Source of the DNA: Scatophagus argus | Taxonomy: Eukaryota; Chordata; Actinopteri; Scatophagidae | Assembly: GCF_020382885.2 (NCBI RefSeq) | Contig: NC_058514.1 | Span: 15,300,249-15,364,248 of the forward strand | Direction: 5' to 3' | DNA: 64,000 nucleotides | In this document: piece after piece, positions 33,301-47,900 of the stretch | Layout: the number at the start of each line of letters is the position of its first letter | How positions within the stretch are numbered: position 1 is the stretch's first letter | Position numbers and translations under genes: made by a program | The notes under the pieces: model-generated | The model's input: only the letters and a program-made list of their open reading frames with translations | What the model was told of the DNA's origin: nothing | The model's database searches: none

Positions 33301-33960
33301 AAAAATCGTGCAATGGAAGACCTCTGTTTTGCTGTTCTCGCAGTCTAACCAGAGCTTCAGCGTCTTCTTCATAGCCTCAGATTTCTACATGTGATATAGT
33401 TCTTTTGCACATATATCATGCTGTACATGAATCCCATCAATCCAAGTTTGTCACTGCGGCGATACTGCATTGGGCATACATATGAGACAGCTGTCCCTCT
33501 GGTTGTCACTGTTAACAGACAGTAGATCCATACAATGATAAACCACCAATCACAATGGACTTTAATAAATATTTACTAGATGAAGTCAAGCTTCAGTTTC
33601 TCCTCTCTGCTTCTATCCATATACATCCTCATACTCTCTTGACCTCTTGTTCATCACCCATACTTTCATTTTTTTCAGCAGTCCTTTTCTCATCAGTCTT
33701 TCATAAAGTTCTTTGTAAATTATTCCAATGGACCAGAGCTGACCCACATCGATCATGAATGGAGGGATGGATGCCCACCTGCCAAGGTGCCCCAGTCCCT
33801 AAAGAGTCCATGCACACCACTGTCTACAAGAAAATGTGATCACAATTTGTTCATCTGCTTTAAAAGAGTCAGATTGACCTAAAAGAAAATGGAAACAGTA
33901 GAGGCTTACGCAAACTCTGAACCAACACCAGCCCCCTGAAGTATGAATGGAGTGAAGAAC
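30373..33960. other. Intergenic stretch without recognised genes
   Basis: No supported exon. It includes a 19-bp exact direct repeat (30640-30658 and 30796-30814). Open frames of 60-103 codons (e.g. 32054-32365) have no family resemblance or splice context. Confidence 0.4.
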
Positions 33961-33966
33961 GCACGT

Positions 33967-33984
33967 ACACACACGCACACACAC

Positions 33985-34026
<42 letters not shown>
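33967..34026 (+). repeat. (CA)n microsatellite
   Basis: Interrupted CA run with a few CG steps; it produces false Cys-Val or Thr-His open frames. Confidence 0.95.
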
Positions 34027-34151
34027 CCCTCTTTTTTGCTCTCTTGGGAGAAAGGCTTCCTTGTGGAGGTGAGGCCATTGCTTGTTGTCGGCTCTCACTC
34101 CGGCTTCCTGTTCTATTCTCTCCAAGGAAGTGACACATAGAGACAGAGGCT

Positions 34152-34152
<1 letters not shown>

Positions 34153-34200
<48 letters not shown>

Positions 34201-34206
34201 ACACAC
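34153..34206 (+). repeat. (CA)n microsatellite
   Basis: Near-perfect CA run about 130 bp after the previous one. Confidence 0.95.
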
Positions 34207-37200
34207 CGCTGGCATGAATGGCAGGCCCTGGCTCCTAGAGGCAAGGGTGATGTCATCCTCCCAGCCGCTCTGTCCATCAGTCTATCCAGTCTATCCATCC
34301 ATCCGTCCACACTGCCTCTGTGTCAGAAAGGAGAGACGTAGAAATGACGTTAAATGATGATGATTGCAAGTTTATATAAGAGTAATTTTTTTGCCCTTTG
34401 ATTCCAGTTTTGCCGAGTCATGGTGCAATACTCCACTACCCTGATCATCGAGCTCCTTTCATAACAAGTCTACTTTCTGTGACTTTTTGCCTTCTGTGAA
34501 TCATCGTTTTACCCTCTGACTACAGTTTTCATGAGCACTATAGTTGACCTCGAGGAAATGATGGAAGTGAATAAATAAAAGGATGGAGGGATGGGGAAGG
34601 TGAGTGTAGGCGGGGGAGCAGCAGCAGCAGCATTATTCCAATATATGTACAGGTTGTTCACACCATTTAGCAACAACTATTAGTCACACTGCAGCACCAC
34701 TGCCTGAACCACCTGCCACAGGCAGCATCATCACACACCTTCAGGTGAGAAACGGAGATCTGCATGCAAGAGAGCGTGTGTGGGTGAGTCCCTGATAAAA
34801 ATGGAAATTCTGTTGTCCGAGCACGACAAGTTTCACTGAGGAACAAGATGACCGCTATGTCAATGCAGCTGTAGAAGCCAGGTCACCTCACAATTGTAGT
34901 GACAGTTGGAAGAGATTGCAAATTTTTTGAAATGATACAAGTGGACAGTGGGCATGGTTTGTTAGTGGTATTATATGGATTTCACTTCATCCACCAGATT
35001 GTGGTACGGTAAAGAAAAGGATGCACCATCCTTCATACTGTCTGCATCACGTAAAGTTTCATCAGTGAAATTAATAGCATATGGTAGGAAGAAATTAAGC
35101 ATTCAGTTTCTTCTCCAGTTTCCCTCACATAAAATTGCACTACCTCACAATACCTTGCTTAACAGTATATAGTTTATCATTCTTTATTATTTTAACCATC
35201 AAAAAGAATGTTTTCTTCAGTAACACCCAACGCTATTAAGCCCACCTTGTTAGGTTCTAATTTCTGAGTTGAATACAAACTTAATAGCATGTTGGGTTAT
35301 TCCAAATGGTGATTATTGTAATGTTATGTGGGCATGTTGATATGCCTCGGTGTCTGTAGGCTTTAACATTATGGGACTATGAGATGCATAGTTGGGAGCA
35401 CACCACAGCAAATCCCTTTGCAATTCCTCAGATGTCATCAGTGCTGCCATGGGATTATTCCATAAATATGACCAAAAAAGTCCTTTCTAATGAAAATTTT
35501 TTAAAAAATCTTGCACAATAGCCATAGTATCACTAGCATTTCTCAGACAAAAAGTGTTGTGCTGCTTTGGGGCTTGGCATTCAAAACATGTTAGAGCAAG
35601 ACTGAATTTCATTGAAAGGAATATAACTCTAAAATGGACCAACAGCTATAAATCTAAAACCATAAAATGTTTGTCAAGGCTCCCAGGCTCCCAGGCTCCC
35701 AGGCTCCCAGACGTGTACATTAGGTGCTGGGAATCATAGAAATGGACCATTGTATCCCCTTGAACAAGGGCTGAGTAGAGTGACAAATCTAGTTAGCTCA
35801 AACTTTTTCGTGTTACACAAGATATCTGAGACCATAATTTGATAAGATTTCATCCCAAGGAAATCCACCTGTGGAGGTAATGCAGTAAGTTAATATTGAT
35901 AATTACATTTGAGGGTTATGAAGACAATTGGACCTGTAATCACATGTTTGGCTTTGATTTTTCTAGTGAGTAAAATGAGAGAAAAATTAAACTATTTCTC
36001 ATGAACTGGAGGTCCCTGGATCCCAGTTTTGGCACAAATGCCTTGAATAGCTCTCATCTTTGCTGGCAATGAATATTACTTAACATGTATTGCCTCAAGA
36101 AAGTACACACATTCATGCAGTGGAATGCAACCTTCCAATTGTTCCTGGAAGAGAGACGAAAGACTTGGTTGCATGCACACTATTAAAAACCATTAATCAC
36201 CCTCTGTTTCATAGCTCCTTTAAATTCTCCCAGTGGAGCGCTCCTCTAGGAGGCTGCCTGTCAGACGCATCCAGCACTTCAGGGCTACCAACCTCACTGC
36301 CGGTGCGTCCATGTAGGTGAACAAGACAATTACATAGGGTGACACTTTGGGAAGGGTGGCAGAATATGGGCTAACTATTCATGAGCAAAATAAGACAGCA
36401 GTGTATAAGGGAGGTTTAAGGAGCTGAAACTTTTTGGAAACTCATGGATTATTTGGAAAATTTTTATATACATGCTGGTATGACTCTGCTGTCAAGAATT
36501 TGAAACCTGGTGGCATGGTACAATGCACATAAAGAGCCAATATAATCAGTTCTGGCCAACCTGATGCTGACACTCCCTTCCCATCAAGAACGCTCCCCCA
36601 TGAGCCATGTTATTATTCATATGAATCTGTTCCAGGAAAATGAGAGTTTCTTGACGCTGACAAAGAAATGTGAGGATACTTAAAGACTTTTTACAGTGAA
36701 TTACAGAGCAGTCACTGCTGAACTTTCATCATAGATTAAAAAAAATGATACAATCCTCTAGCAATTCCATAAAGAACACTACTATACTGTTGCCATGGAT
36801 GATTTCTTTTCCTTTCATTTCCTGAGACTGGAGAGTGAAAGTTGGGACAAACCCAACCATTCATCAAAGCAGGCACAACCAACAGGTGTCTGCAACATGG
36901 GGGAGGATGTGTGCTTGTTCAAGTAACGCGTGTGTGCGTGTGTAAAGCGCACAAACTCAAATTGTTATCTGACTTCAAATGTCTCTTTGGCTGTTTGAAT
37001 CAATGCACTCTTTCACTACAAGATAACATCCCCCAGGAAATGATGCAGGCCTCCTATGGACTAATCAGCAGTACTTGGCAAAACTGCACAGTAGCCAGCA
37101 ATACTATTTTTGCATTTAACCCAATATGTGCTGGTGTTTGCAACAATGACTAAGGCTGCGTTCAGGCCAACATTAGCACAACATGACAAAACACAATCCC

Positions 37201-40200
37201 CTTAATCTTTGACTAAGACCACCGCGTTGGCATTAGGGTCCTAACACAGAAAAAAACACAAGAACCAGCAACTCCAGCAAGTATTTCAAATTGGCGCAAC
37301 TTATTTTTTGCAGTGCCACACTATATGATCGAGAATTAACTTGTATAAGCATATATTCCTGGTAGATTATTTTGTAATGTAGTTCGTATAGTTACATCTG
37401 TAATGAGTCAATTCTACTGTTCACGTGGCATATACCACATACTGTTATCTGTAAAGTACTTAAAGCCACAATATGTAGGATGTTCAAAAGTCTGACTTTG
37501 CCCCCATCCCCCCCGATCATATCTATGCATTGTGCCCGAACATAATGCACCCCACAACCCTAGAAAGCCACTGACAATCAAGGCTAAACATATACCACAT
37601 ACTAACGAGACTTAACAATATCATATCTAACTTTAATATCTTGATGTATAATTATAAGTTTCCCATCAGGCCAATCAGATCAATACTGTTATCTCAAAAT
37701 GACATGCATACATCCTGTAAAGGCCAACAGACCAGTGCTATCTAAAGCATCATGTTTGGGTTGAAGATTTGACCCCTTGGTATGATCAGCTCTATATTGT
37801 AGCATCAAAATCTCGCTCCAAAATGCATCATACCCCCAAGACCAAAAGAAACCATAACAACCAATCCAAAGTCTTCAAGCAAACACAATGGCTTGTCTCT
37901 GGGTACAGTTTCTCTTGGACCCAGTTTGTCATCCCACATTGCATTTGGCTATAGGGCCCTTTGTCACTATTATGGATAAATGTCAAGCTCTGAGACAGGC
38001 CACCACTGTGGTGACATTACCATAAAGCTGCTCATGTTGTCGCAGTGTGTATAGCCTCAGGTTCCTGTGTGTGTTAATGTGCGTCAGTGGTGCGTTTCAG
38101 GCGGAGGTCGTGCAGAGTAAAAGCCCAGAGGGAGGCGAGCATGAGCCCCAGCATGCAGAGTTATGCTAATGGAAATGTTGCTGATGGTAGCAGCGGAGAG
38201 CATCAGTCTCAGCTAAGGAGCGTGACGATACTTTAAGTCAGCGACTCAGCTAAGCCTCACAGGGCAGCACACACAGACACACACACGGCCTCAACACAGC
38301 TGACGCACAGCTGACAAAGATACTGCACAGGCAGAGACACACTTAGGCTGAATAACAGTGTATTTTACAGTTTGCCGTGGCCTTTGTCGATTCTGGATTT
38401 CACACCGTAAGTGATTTTGCCTAACCCATATTTCATGGCATGGTTTCACTGTTGCTTATAATTAACCGCTGTCGTGGAAAACAAAGACAACCCAGATGAC
38501 ATGACTGTGACAACTCAGTGTGTAAGACAACATGTTTGTTAAGCATTATCTCCTGGAGGAGACAACCATTCCCTTCTGTGTATGTCAGCTGATTGACAGG
38601 CGCGAAAGTGTAAAGTAACACGGCAGTGATATGAAAACATTCAACTCAGGCACAATGAAACACACATGAGGCGCAAAACTCTGACTAAGCTAAATGACAG
38701 CACCATGCGTACGATACTAGACTGTGATGTTCCACTTCCATTCTAGCCAGGGTATTCACACAGTAGACAGGAGGGGTTGGAGAATAAAATGTTCATTACT
38801 GCCACATTATAACTGTTGGACTGAACTAATTTCAACCCATATTTAACTGCTTCATGTATCTTGGGTGAATCAGATAACTGATTCTGTAATTCTGGCGAAC
38901 ATAGTGGAGCTTTTAGCAGCTAAAGAGCCAGATATTTTTCTCAGGATTTGATGGGGAACAAAGAAAAAAAAAAGAAAAAAAGGAGTATGTGTCAGGTGTA
39001 CACAAGCACAACTCCAAATGAATGCTAGCGCTGCTCTGTGTCTGTTGACTCTTCATATGACAAGTGCAAATTGTCATACAGTGACAATTTTGTCATTCGG
39101 CCAGTATTTTCAGTAATGGGGATACAAAAGCTGTCTTGAGGAGGACATTTGATGGAAGGCCACTGGGACTTCGAAATCAAAAGATTTATGCATTCTGAAG
39201 GTCAGAGGAATCATTAGAATTTATCCTCTGTGGACCTTAAATATCCACAACAAAATGCGCAGAAATGATTTTCTATGTAAATGTCAAGGGGAAGCACAGA
39301 TTCATTGTGACCACAGTAGGACTCTGGGAGTCCTAGTTCAGCTATTTTCGTGGTTAGATATATATCTGTTCTACAGATGAAGAGATGAAATGTTTAAATC
39401 TAATATTTCTGCGTATTTTGTGAAAATACTGAAATTAAACCTTGGTATCACCAACATTTTATCATTCCAGGTAGAGCAGACCTATTGGATCAAGGAAGTA
39501 CCCTTGGAGGTATGACAAACTGCTGCAATAACAAGTCAACAAGTTTTTAACATAATATAAACAATGTGGCCAAACCTCTTGGCCTGTAGTAGTAGTAGTA
39601 TTTCTGAATTGTTGAATGAACCATATTCATTAACACTGCCAAGTCCTACTGCAAGTAGGCCAGAGATGAATGGTGGAAAGTGTGCAAGAAGAATGGATAA
39701 ACGACAGACAACCTACACAGTTTTAAGTCAAAACAAACACTGATATTATCCCTTACATAAACACTACAGTGCCACGGGCCATCAATAATTCCTTTGGAAG
39801 AAAAAGGCAACATCACAGGATAAGCCTCAAAAGGCCCTGCCTTCTTGAACACAAACAAGGCTTACGTATTTGTCCTTACCCTATTTTCCATCCTGGAAAG
39901 GAGAAAGGACAAACAAAACCTTTCCTTCTGGAGAATTTCAAACATCTGGCTTTGTTTGGGCTCAGTTCCGGGAACGGATCAAAGCTGCAGTGAACTCCCT
40001 GTGCTATGGCGGCTGGCCCGGCTGAAGGGCCTTCCTCCCTGGACACAGATAAACAATCTTAATAGGACAATTTGAAGTTGGGGTAAAAATAGCAGCATGT
40101 TGCCACACGTGGTTTTGTTGTTAACTGGAAAACAGGCCTTAAAGCGAAAAGGGAGGTGGGCTTTTCACCTTTTACTCAATGAGTGTGCTCACTGCCAGGA

Positions 40201-40410
40201 AGTAAGAGACAGTCAAGGAGGAGGAGAGCATCAGTGGAGGGATGTAAAATGTATAGGCCTAAAATCAGATGGATGGATGGATATGGTGTGATGTGGGGTG
40301 ACCACAAAGGAAGGGTGAAATTAGATGGGTTTGTCACAATGACAACAGTCACAAGTCGAACACACACTGATATCAGAGTTTAGAGGAGAGAGGATTTTTA
40401 AACAGATCTA
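34207..40410. other. Intergenic or intronic stretch without recognised genes
   Basis: No exon supported on either strand. Minor features are an octamer tandem (AGGCTCCC, four copies) at about 35681-35712 and an ATGGAAATG/ATGCTAAT-containing GC-richer patch at 38090-38230 that could be conserved regulatory DNA. Neither is testable from one sequence. Confidence 0.35.
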
Positions 40411-40436
40411 CGTGTGTGTGTGTGTGTGTGTGTGTG
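40411..40436 (+). repeat. (GT)n microsatellite
   Basis: Thirteen GT units at the edge of the following dispersed repeat. Confidence 0.9.
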
Positions 40437-40730
40437 GACACATATTCATATACTTGTGGGGACAAAAATCTACTTACACAGTCACCTTGTTTACGGGGAC
40501 AAAATGCACGTCCCCACAACGTTAATCATTAAATACTAGAGTGTAGACTTGCCTTAAGGTTAGGTTGAGGTTCGGGTTTGGTTAAGGTAAGAGGATTAGG
40601 CAAGTCATGTGTATTGTTATGGTTAGGTGGTGGTTAAACCTCCAGGAAATGAATGTAGTCTATGAATGAATGAAAGTCTATGTAATGTCCCCAATAGAGA
40701 TGGAAACAAGATTGTGTGTGTCAGTGAGAG
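40437..40730 (+). repeat. Dispersed GGGGACA/GGTTAGG-type repeat
   Basis: Bounded by GT runs, it holds TGTGGGGACAAAAA, GTCCCCACAAC, then degenerate TTAAGGTTAGGTTGAGG and TTATGGTTAGGTGG repeats and AATGTCCCCAATAGAG. This arrangement is common in fish genomes. No coding potential. Confidence 0.55.
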
Positions 40731-41724
40731 AGACGGGGGTGCACGTGTGTGTACATGTATGTGTTTGGGGGGGGGTGGGGGCATGATATAATCTTGACAC
40801 ATCACCCACTTACAGTAAAGCAGCATTTAGTCATGTCTTTAATAATAACAGCACATACTCACCCTACCCCTTGCCCCAACCTCAGTTCACAAACACACAT
40901 GCACACACACACACACAAATATGCACGCACACAGATTTAAACCACCCCTGAGACCATTTTGGATTACACTGCAGTTGTTTTTGAGTCTGACACTGTCTCC
41001 TAAACCCCACTATACAGTGACTCAGAAAAGACTCACACATGTGCCTAAATTACAAAGAAAATCCTTTACTGGCGCTGTGGTGCCAAAGGAACCTTGTCCC
41101 GTAACTCAAACACTCTGGCCTTGCTGCCGAGCAGACACACAGCAGTTGTGTGATGAATGCATTCAGGCTGCACACACACTCAAGAGTTAGTCAGCACTAA
41201 AGCACTAACCACAAGCCAAATCGTAACTCCTCAACTTCCCCTTCTGCTTCCCTCTTGGCTCAGTGCCGTGACAGCTTCCCAAAATGAGCAGTGTGTTACA
41301 GTAAGAGTAGTTACGTTCCTGTAATGTTCTGTCTGCCAACACCTCACTATGACTCTACAAAGACCTCCTCATCTGAAGCAAAATCCAGATTTCAAATAGA
41401 CTGCCTGGCTCCTGACTGTGGTGCTGGCATGTGGGTGTTCAGAAAATGTAGGCGAACCGACTGCGACTGAAAGATCCATGTCAAGGTCTGCTGGCAAGGG
41501 TGTAAACAGTCTGTATGCCAATTCAAAAACTGTTGGCAGCAGTCCAACCTCCCGATATCTCTTTTATGGAGAATCTGATGTGTGAATGTGTTTTTATTTG
41601 TAGTCACCTTGAATTAACAAGTTACGTCAAGTTTGGGTCTGTCATTCTACATTAGAAAAGTGTGATAGATTGGTCCACACCCACTGTAATTCTACTCTTT
41701 TGGTGTTCATATCAAATAAAATCT

Positions 41725-41978
41725 ACAGCTGACTACAGGCGAGAAGTGGAGTACACCCTGAACTGGTTGTCAGTCACTCTCAGGGCAGACACACAAAGAC
41801 AGACAACCACACACACACACTCTCACCTAGGGGCAATGTAGAGTAGCCAATTAACTTCATGTGCATGTCTTTGTGGGAGGAAGCCGGAGTACCCGGAGAA
41901 AAACCCACATAAGCACTGGGAGAACATGCAAACTCCACATAGAAGGGCCCAGACCAGGATTCAAACCTGGAATCCGCC
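41725..41978 (-). mobile_element. tRNA-derived SINE-like repeat, reverse orientation
   Basis: Read on the minus strand it starts with a B-box-like GGTTTGAATCC, then GGAGTTTGCATGTTCTCCCA, GTGGGTTTTTCTCCGGGTAC, AAGACATGCACATG and a CAGGGTGTACTCC end. It is the same family as 13369-13563 and includes a short CA run. The A-box end appears to be missing. Confidence 0.65.
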
Positions 41979-44900
41979 ATGGGCACACGATGTCATTTCA
42001 TATTGATCACAGGCTGTCAAATCAAAATAGTATTGTATTTACAAAATCAGCAAATATCGTATCATTGACCAAAGAATTGATATAATAATGTAACATGTTG
42101 AAATTGGTGATTTTTACCTGTAATTAGCATGTTGACTGGTTGAACCTTACCTTACCTTTATTCCAATTTTTTGTGACATCACTAGACTAAGTCCAGTGAG
42201 GCAAGAAACACTAAACCATCAGGTGTTAGGGTTGTAAAGAAGATAAAAGTTTCTCTAGATTAACTAAACTACTTTATTAGTAAGTAAAACTAAAATTTAG
42301 ACCACATGTGTCAACTTTGTTTCCTATTTAAGATTAGGTTTGTCTGATCGTTTCTTGATGTGTTTCTTGCACTGTCTGACATTGAAGTGATGTAAACACA
42401 ATCCCAACAAGACAAATATAAGAACCAGGTTAGCTGGAACCAGAATTTGAATGAAAAATCAGCCACTGCATGTGTGAGAATTGGGTCAACATGCTTAGAG
42501 TGAACACACCCCAAGTTACCAAAGTCCCCCTTGAAGGACGCACTAATTATTATTCATATAGACAGTCAAATCACTATGCATAAAGTGAAAGGTGTCAAAC
42601 TCACAAAGGATTATGAACCGACTCTACTACACTTCCCTTGTTTTGGCTTGTTGTTTTGGTTGCTCATTTGACTCTGGTTGGAGTCTCACTCTTCTCCTCG
42701 ACCTCATTTTCCAGTGAAGCTGTGTGTGTGTGTGTGTGTGTGTGTGTGACACTTTTTTCAACTGTGGCACTTTTATTTCCAAGGGGTTGATCTTATCTAG
42801 GAATCAATATCTCATCTCTCCCCTTTAAAACCCACAAGTTATTCATCTGGGACCTCATTACAGAAACTACATCATTACTGAAATTCTATCTTAACTCAGT
42901 TTAGAATGACATTTAGGAATTTCTGGTGTTACATCTTGATAACTGTCAACACACTCTTGTTATGTCTTTATGACAACAACACTGAAACTGGGGAACAGTA
43001 TAAACACTGAAATACTATTGAAAGGCTACTCAAACTTTCAGCTAACACTGTTGTTAGTCTGTTACAGAAACTAACATAAGTGACACTGACGTTAGTCTGT
43101 CAGCTTTAAATTTCCCTGACTATGTATTAGATGACATCAGCTCTTCTTCAGTACGTTTAGCCAATGCCTCTGAGACATTGAAGCTATGAAGCTTTGCCTC
43201 CCTTGTCATTACAGCAAGCTAGCTAACAGCAGCAAAGCTAGTTATGATTTCTTTAAAAGCTACAAGGTCAGAGATAGGATGGGACACAGCCAGGGACTGC
43301 TTCTGTAAGAGGAAGATAGGATTATTCCCATCTTTAAAACTGATGTTAAGATAGGAAGCAGATACAAATTCTGCCTTTAACAAGGCCCCTGGAACTCTCC
43401 TTAATTGCTTTTTTCACATTTTCAAACCCAAAGGTATAGGACAGCAGTGTAGCACAGTACCCATGAGTATGAACACATAAAGTCAACAAACCTCTTCCTC
43501 GCTCTCTAAGCCTCTTTCTCTTTAGCAGTGATGGTTTTGATCAAGTTGAGTAGTGTTTCTTCAGTGGACTGTTCCCATGAGTACAGATGCCAACTCTCTC
43601 TGTCTCCTATCAATCGATGACCAAACAGGAGCGTAACATTCCCGAGCTATTCCCCTCTGAGAAAAATCAATAATGACAGATGTCCCGCATGTCTATGTTG
43701 AAATCTGTCATTCACATCACGCCAGAATGCAAAACCAGACCACAGGATAGAAAAGATACCGTTAAGCCACAGAGAGAGCTAAGTTTCAAAGGCCTCCACA
43801 GCTTAAGAAAAACATCCACATGTGGGCAGCATTCAGTACATATTTGTTAATAATTAACATCCACAAACTGCCACCTGAGATTTCTAGTTTCACAGTTTAC
43901 ATTTGTGGACATGCAGAGACATTATTAAGTTCAAAACCACATTTTAAAAGCATGCAAGGACTCTCATATGTTTGAAACCTACAAGTTGTGTCATCAGATT
44001 TGAGAAACTAGTACAGTTTATTTTCCTCCTCGCTGTCTTCAACATTGAATGTTCTCAGTTTTGGAAGTCTGGTTCTTTCATTGAAAGTCATCAGGTTCAA
44101 CTTGAAAGTTAAGCATCATCATGTAAGACCCCAGCTTCCACCTATCCTGTTTAGTTTATGAACTCTGGTGGTCTGGCCTGGTGCTCTCTGTTTGGCTGGT
44201 GTGAAAGCTGCCAATCACAATGAGATTTGTTCGTGATGTACAAGCCAAGAGTACCACCAACATTAGTCACTGAATGTGTAGGTTGGCTGTCACAAAAACA
44301 CAACTATATGATATCTTTTACTTGGTTCATTGTAATAAGGCACTGAACACATCTGACCTAATCACTAAGTAATGTCAGACTACTTCCCAATGTGGTCTGT
44401 TGACTTTGTCAGTTTGCTTGCAGAGTTTAATGGATATCAAAGGTCTCAAAGGTATGTAGGACTAGGGGAATTAAGGGCAGAGGTGGAATATAATATTCAT
44501 AGTTATGTTGTCATTAGTGTATAATCACCTGAAATTAAGAACTCTTATTTTTTTTCATTACCTTAGAAACAGCCTTTTATATCTACACAGGGAGCAGGCC
44601 TTCTTCCATAGAGTCCACCATGTTGCACTGCCATGTTTTTGCGCTACAAGATGCCAGTAAGTCCTACACAGAGGCTCTTGAAATCAAGAAACAAATGGCA
44701 AGTGCTTTCTTTTGTGCTTAGTTTGATCAAAGCGAGAGCAGACTTCAAACCGAGTCTGAGCGAATCAAGACTGGATGCTGCCCACAGCAAGAACTCTCTG
44801 ATTTGTGTGTCTTGATAGTCTCGTCGTAAAAATCACACACCTGTGGGCAGCCTATCCCTGAGGCATATCTGATCGTGTATTTTACAAGAAAGTTATGTAA

Positions 44901-47900
44901 TTGTGCAGAGAAATTGAGAAACTACTGGTCAGACTGTCTGCTTCAGAAAATTACAAAAATTGTCAAATGCAGCCTTCTTCCTAGTTTATCAAAAAGGGAA
45001 TTTCAGAAACTGTTGCTCAAACAGCCTCCCCCCAACTCCCCCCCATTTCAAAGTGTTTGAAATCTGATAACCAGTCACTGTACAAACAAAATCCACTTAT
45101 TCTGATACTTGGTAGATTAATCTCGGTGCTCTGGAGCGACTGACTGTGACTCAACAACTCATTCCCAGTAACAAAACTCTAAAGAAACACAGAAAAGATA
45201 ACATGACACTGCAGTTACATTGAGAGGGCTTTGTTGGTGTAATGCCAGCAACAAACATACAGTACATCCATCTTGCTGAGTCATACAACTTACAGTCCGC
45301 AGTAGCACACACACCAAACACTTAAATCTGACACACAGATGTCATACACTGGGCTGTCAGGTGATTTTGCTTGCTCATGATATGCCTCGACACTGTAGAC
45401 AGTATTGTATTTGAGGAACTGGCAGTCTGAACCAGTATCAAACGTCACAACACTGTGTTTAATTTAAGAAGTGACGGTGTGTAATTTAACAAAGGGCCTT
45501 CTCTTGTTGCACGGAAACAGGAACTGTGAGTATATTAAGCTACGTCACATTAAGGCTCTCCGTCTCTGCTGCGGCATGTAGATAACAATGGCAACATGGG
45601 GGTGATGACAGAATGATATGCACAAAGGGACGTCATCAACAGCGGGCTCAGTTCCAGATAGCACGGACGTAATGCTTCATTCAGCTGAATAGATTAAGTC
45701 GTGAGAACTCTAAACAAAGAGTGCAAGGACGCAGAAGAAACAAGTATTGCAAAATCTGACTGACTGCAGACCGTGCTTCAAAAGGGTGAGCTACACTGAG
45801 TTATGGCTCAGTGTAATATAATAACTTTAAACAAGACACTGGCTAAAAGGAGGCATGAAGTATTTTCCAAAACATGGGCTACTTTTCCCAACAAACCTGT
45901 TGATTTTTGTCACAATGATGTTACTGCCTCTTAAGTGAAGGTTTTCAGTTGACACTAAAATACATTTTATTGGTTTCTGTATTAATTCTTCCATCGCTAC
46001 TGCTGTGAAGTGATTTCTTGCCATGCTTTCGAACATGAATTTAACCAACACGACATTTCACTCCGCTGTGACTCAGCAAGGACACAGCGTTCCAACACAG
46101 AGTTTATATTGAAAAGAATGTGGCTCTGATACTGTAGATCCCACTTGATTGTGCAAATTCACTGCTAAAGCCTTATACTGGCTTCAGCTTAACTTAAGCA
46201 GAATCACTCTGGAATTTGAGCCTTTTTCTTCCATTTGTGCTACTGATAAAGTGCTTTAGTGTATGAACAGGAGGAATGATGATTCCACGTGACTCTGCAA
46301 TTCTTAACTTGTTCAACTTTAGCTTATATGATTTTAGCCAAGCAGACATCAGATTTGTCAGTTTAAAACATGACTGATTGTCTGATGACGTTTTGGTTTT
46401 CTCGCCATTACTGTCTACCAGGCATATCAAAATATATAACATGACTTACTGGTTTCAAATTCAGGTACGTACTGCATCAGTTTGGTCCAATATATGTTGA
46501 TTGTAGTCACGTTGTACTGGCTTTTTCTTTGTTCTGCACAGGTGGACAAAACAGAGAAAAGATGGCCCTGCCTTTAACATGGATCGTTAATCATACATTC
46601 ATGCTGGCATCTACCCTAATTCCATAGTCATGCCAAATTTGCATCATCATTACAGCAAGCTAGCTAACCCTAACCCTAAGTAAATTATTAAACTAAACTT
46701 TTCCACTCGCTCAACTCGTGTTTAGTCTGACCGAACCTGACTGACTCATGTCCAGACAGTTAGAGAGACGGGATGGGCTAATCTCTCATACAGGAAGCAC
46801 TGATCATTTGTATAATAGTGTATAATTTTCAATTAGTAAAATGCTAAAGTTAGCACGCTAGCTGCAGCCAAACCATGCTGTTTAATGTTGCCATTCCCAT
46901 TTGACAGCAGATTTCTTTTCATCTTAATTATGCCCCTGTTGGACTGGCCTGTAAACAAGCATGACTGGACTATTAAAAACCTGTACGAGGATCAAGAGCA
47001 ATTGATGTTGTTCAAACGGGTTGTTTTTCCCAGATCATGGGCGAATTTTACAATGATGTTACTTCTACAACCTCAAGAACATTTTCATCAAAACCACCAC
47101 TACGACCACACACACACACACACACAGACACACACATCAAACGGCAAGATGAGATCACAGCTCATGCTCCTAAGTGGTGTTTGTGCTTCCACTGAGAGCT
47201 GTCGAGTCAGAGGCTCTCTCACAGCCCGTTTACGCCCACTACAGCACATAAACACACCCAACTGTGACACGGGCTCTCCGCCGCTACTTCCAACTCAAAC
47301 AAAATGCTTGGTGTGGCTGTTGCCTGCTTCCACTCTGACAGAAAATGAAATAAATAAGGCTCACATCACAACTGTGGCCTCAGTCTGAGGGTGCTCATTT
47401 GATGCCTGTTAATGGTCAGGTGTCAGATGTTCCTGGAGTCGGGTGAGAACATGCTTTTGACTCTGATCTCAGCGCTGGACAGGCTGATCAGGTACAGGAA
47501 AGGAATTAGGGTTGGGCAAATAGACAAATGCATCAAGGATCAGCAATGAGCTCAATCAATTGCCAGTGGAAATCCCCTTGTTAACTGTTTGGTAAATGAA
47601 AGGACAATACCAGTGTATCGGTCCAAGTTTCAGTCGAGTCACCTGACACCCAAAGAAATGAAGTCTCTCCCAGGAAATTATCACCTAGGCTGTCTGACGG
47701 ATTGTATCCGTTTGTAAGAATGAATAAGAAAAGTGCGTGGAATTCTGCCATGCAGTACACTGACTAATGAGAAAACAATCAGTCACTGTATTATCATTTA
47801 AATTACCTTCATGTAGAGGAAATAGCCCAGAGCAGGGCCCTGAAATGTGGAGGAACACTGAAGAACAAAAACATACACTCAACTAAAATATACTTAGAGT

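Noticed and set aside
33799..34357. Cys-Val and Thr-His rich frames on both strands
   Set aside because: Translations of two CA microsatellites.
46662..46680. Telomere-like TAACCCTAACCC
   Set aside because: Only two to three units; can occur by chance and lacks any other sign of a telomere or fusion.
46885..47388. 167-codon + strand frame
   Set aside because: Contains a CA-repeat translation (THTHTQTHTS) and no domain or splice support.
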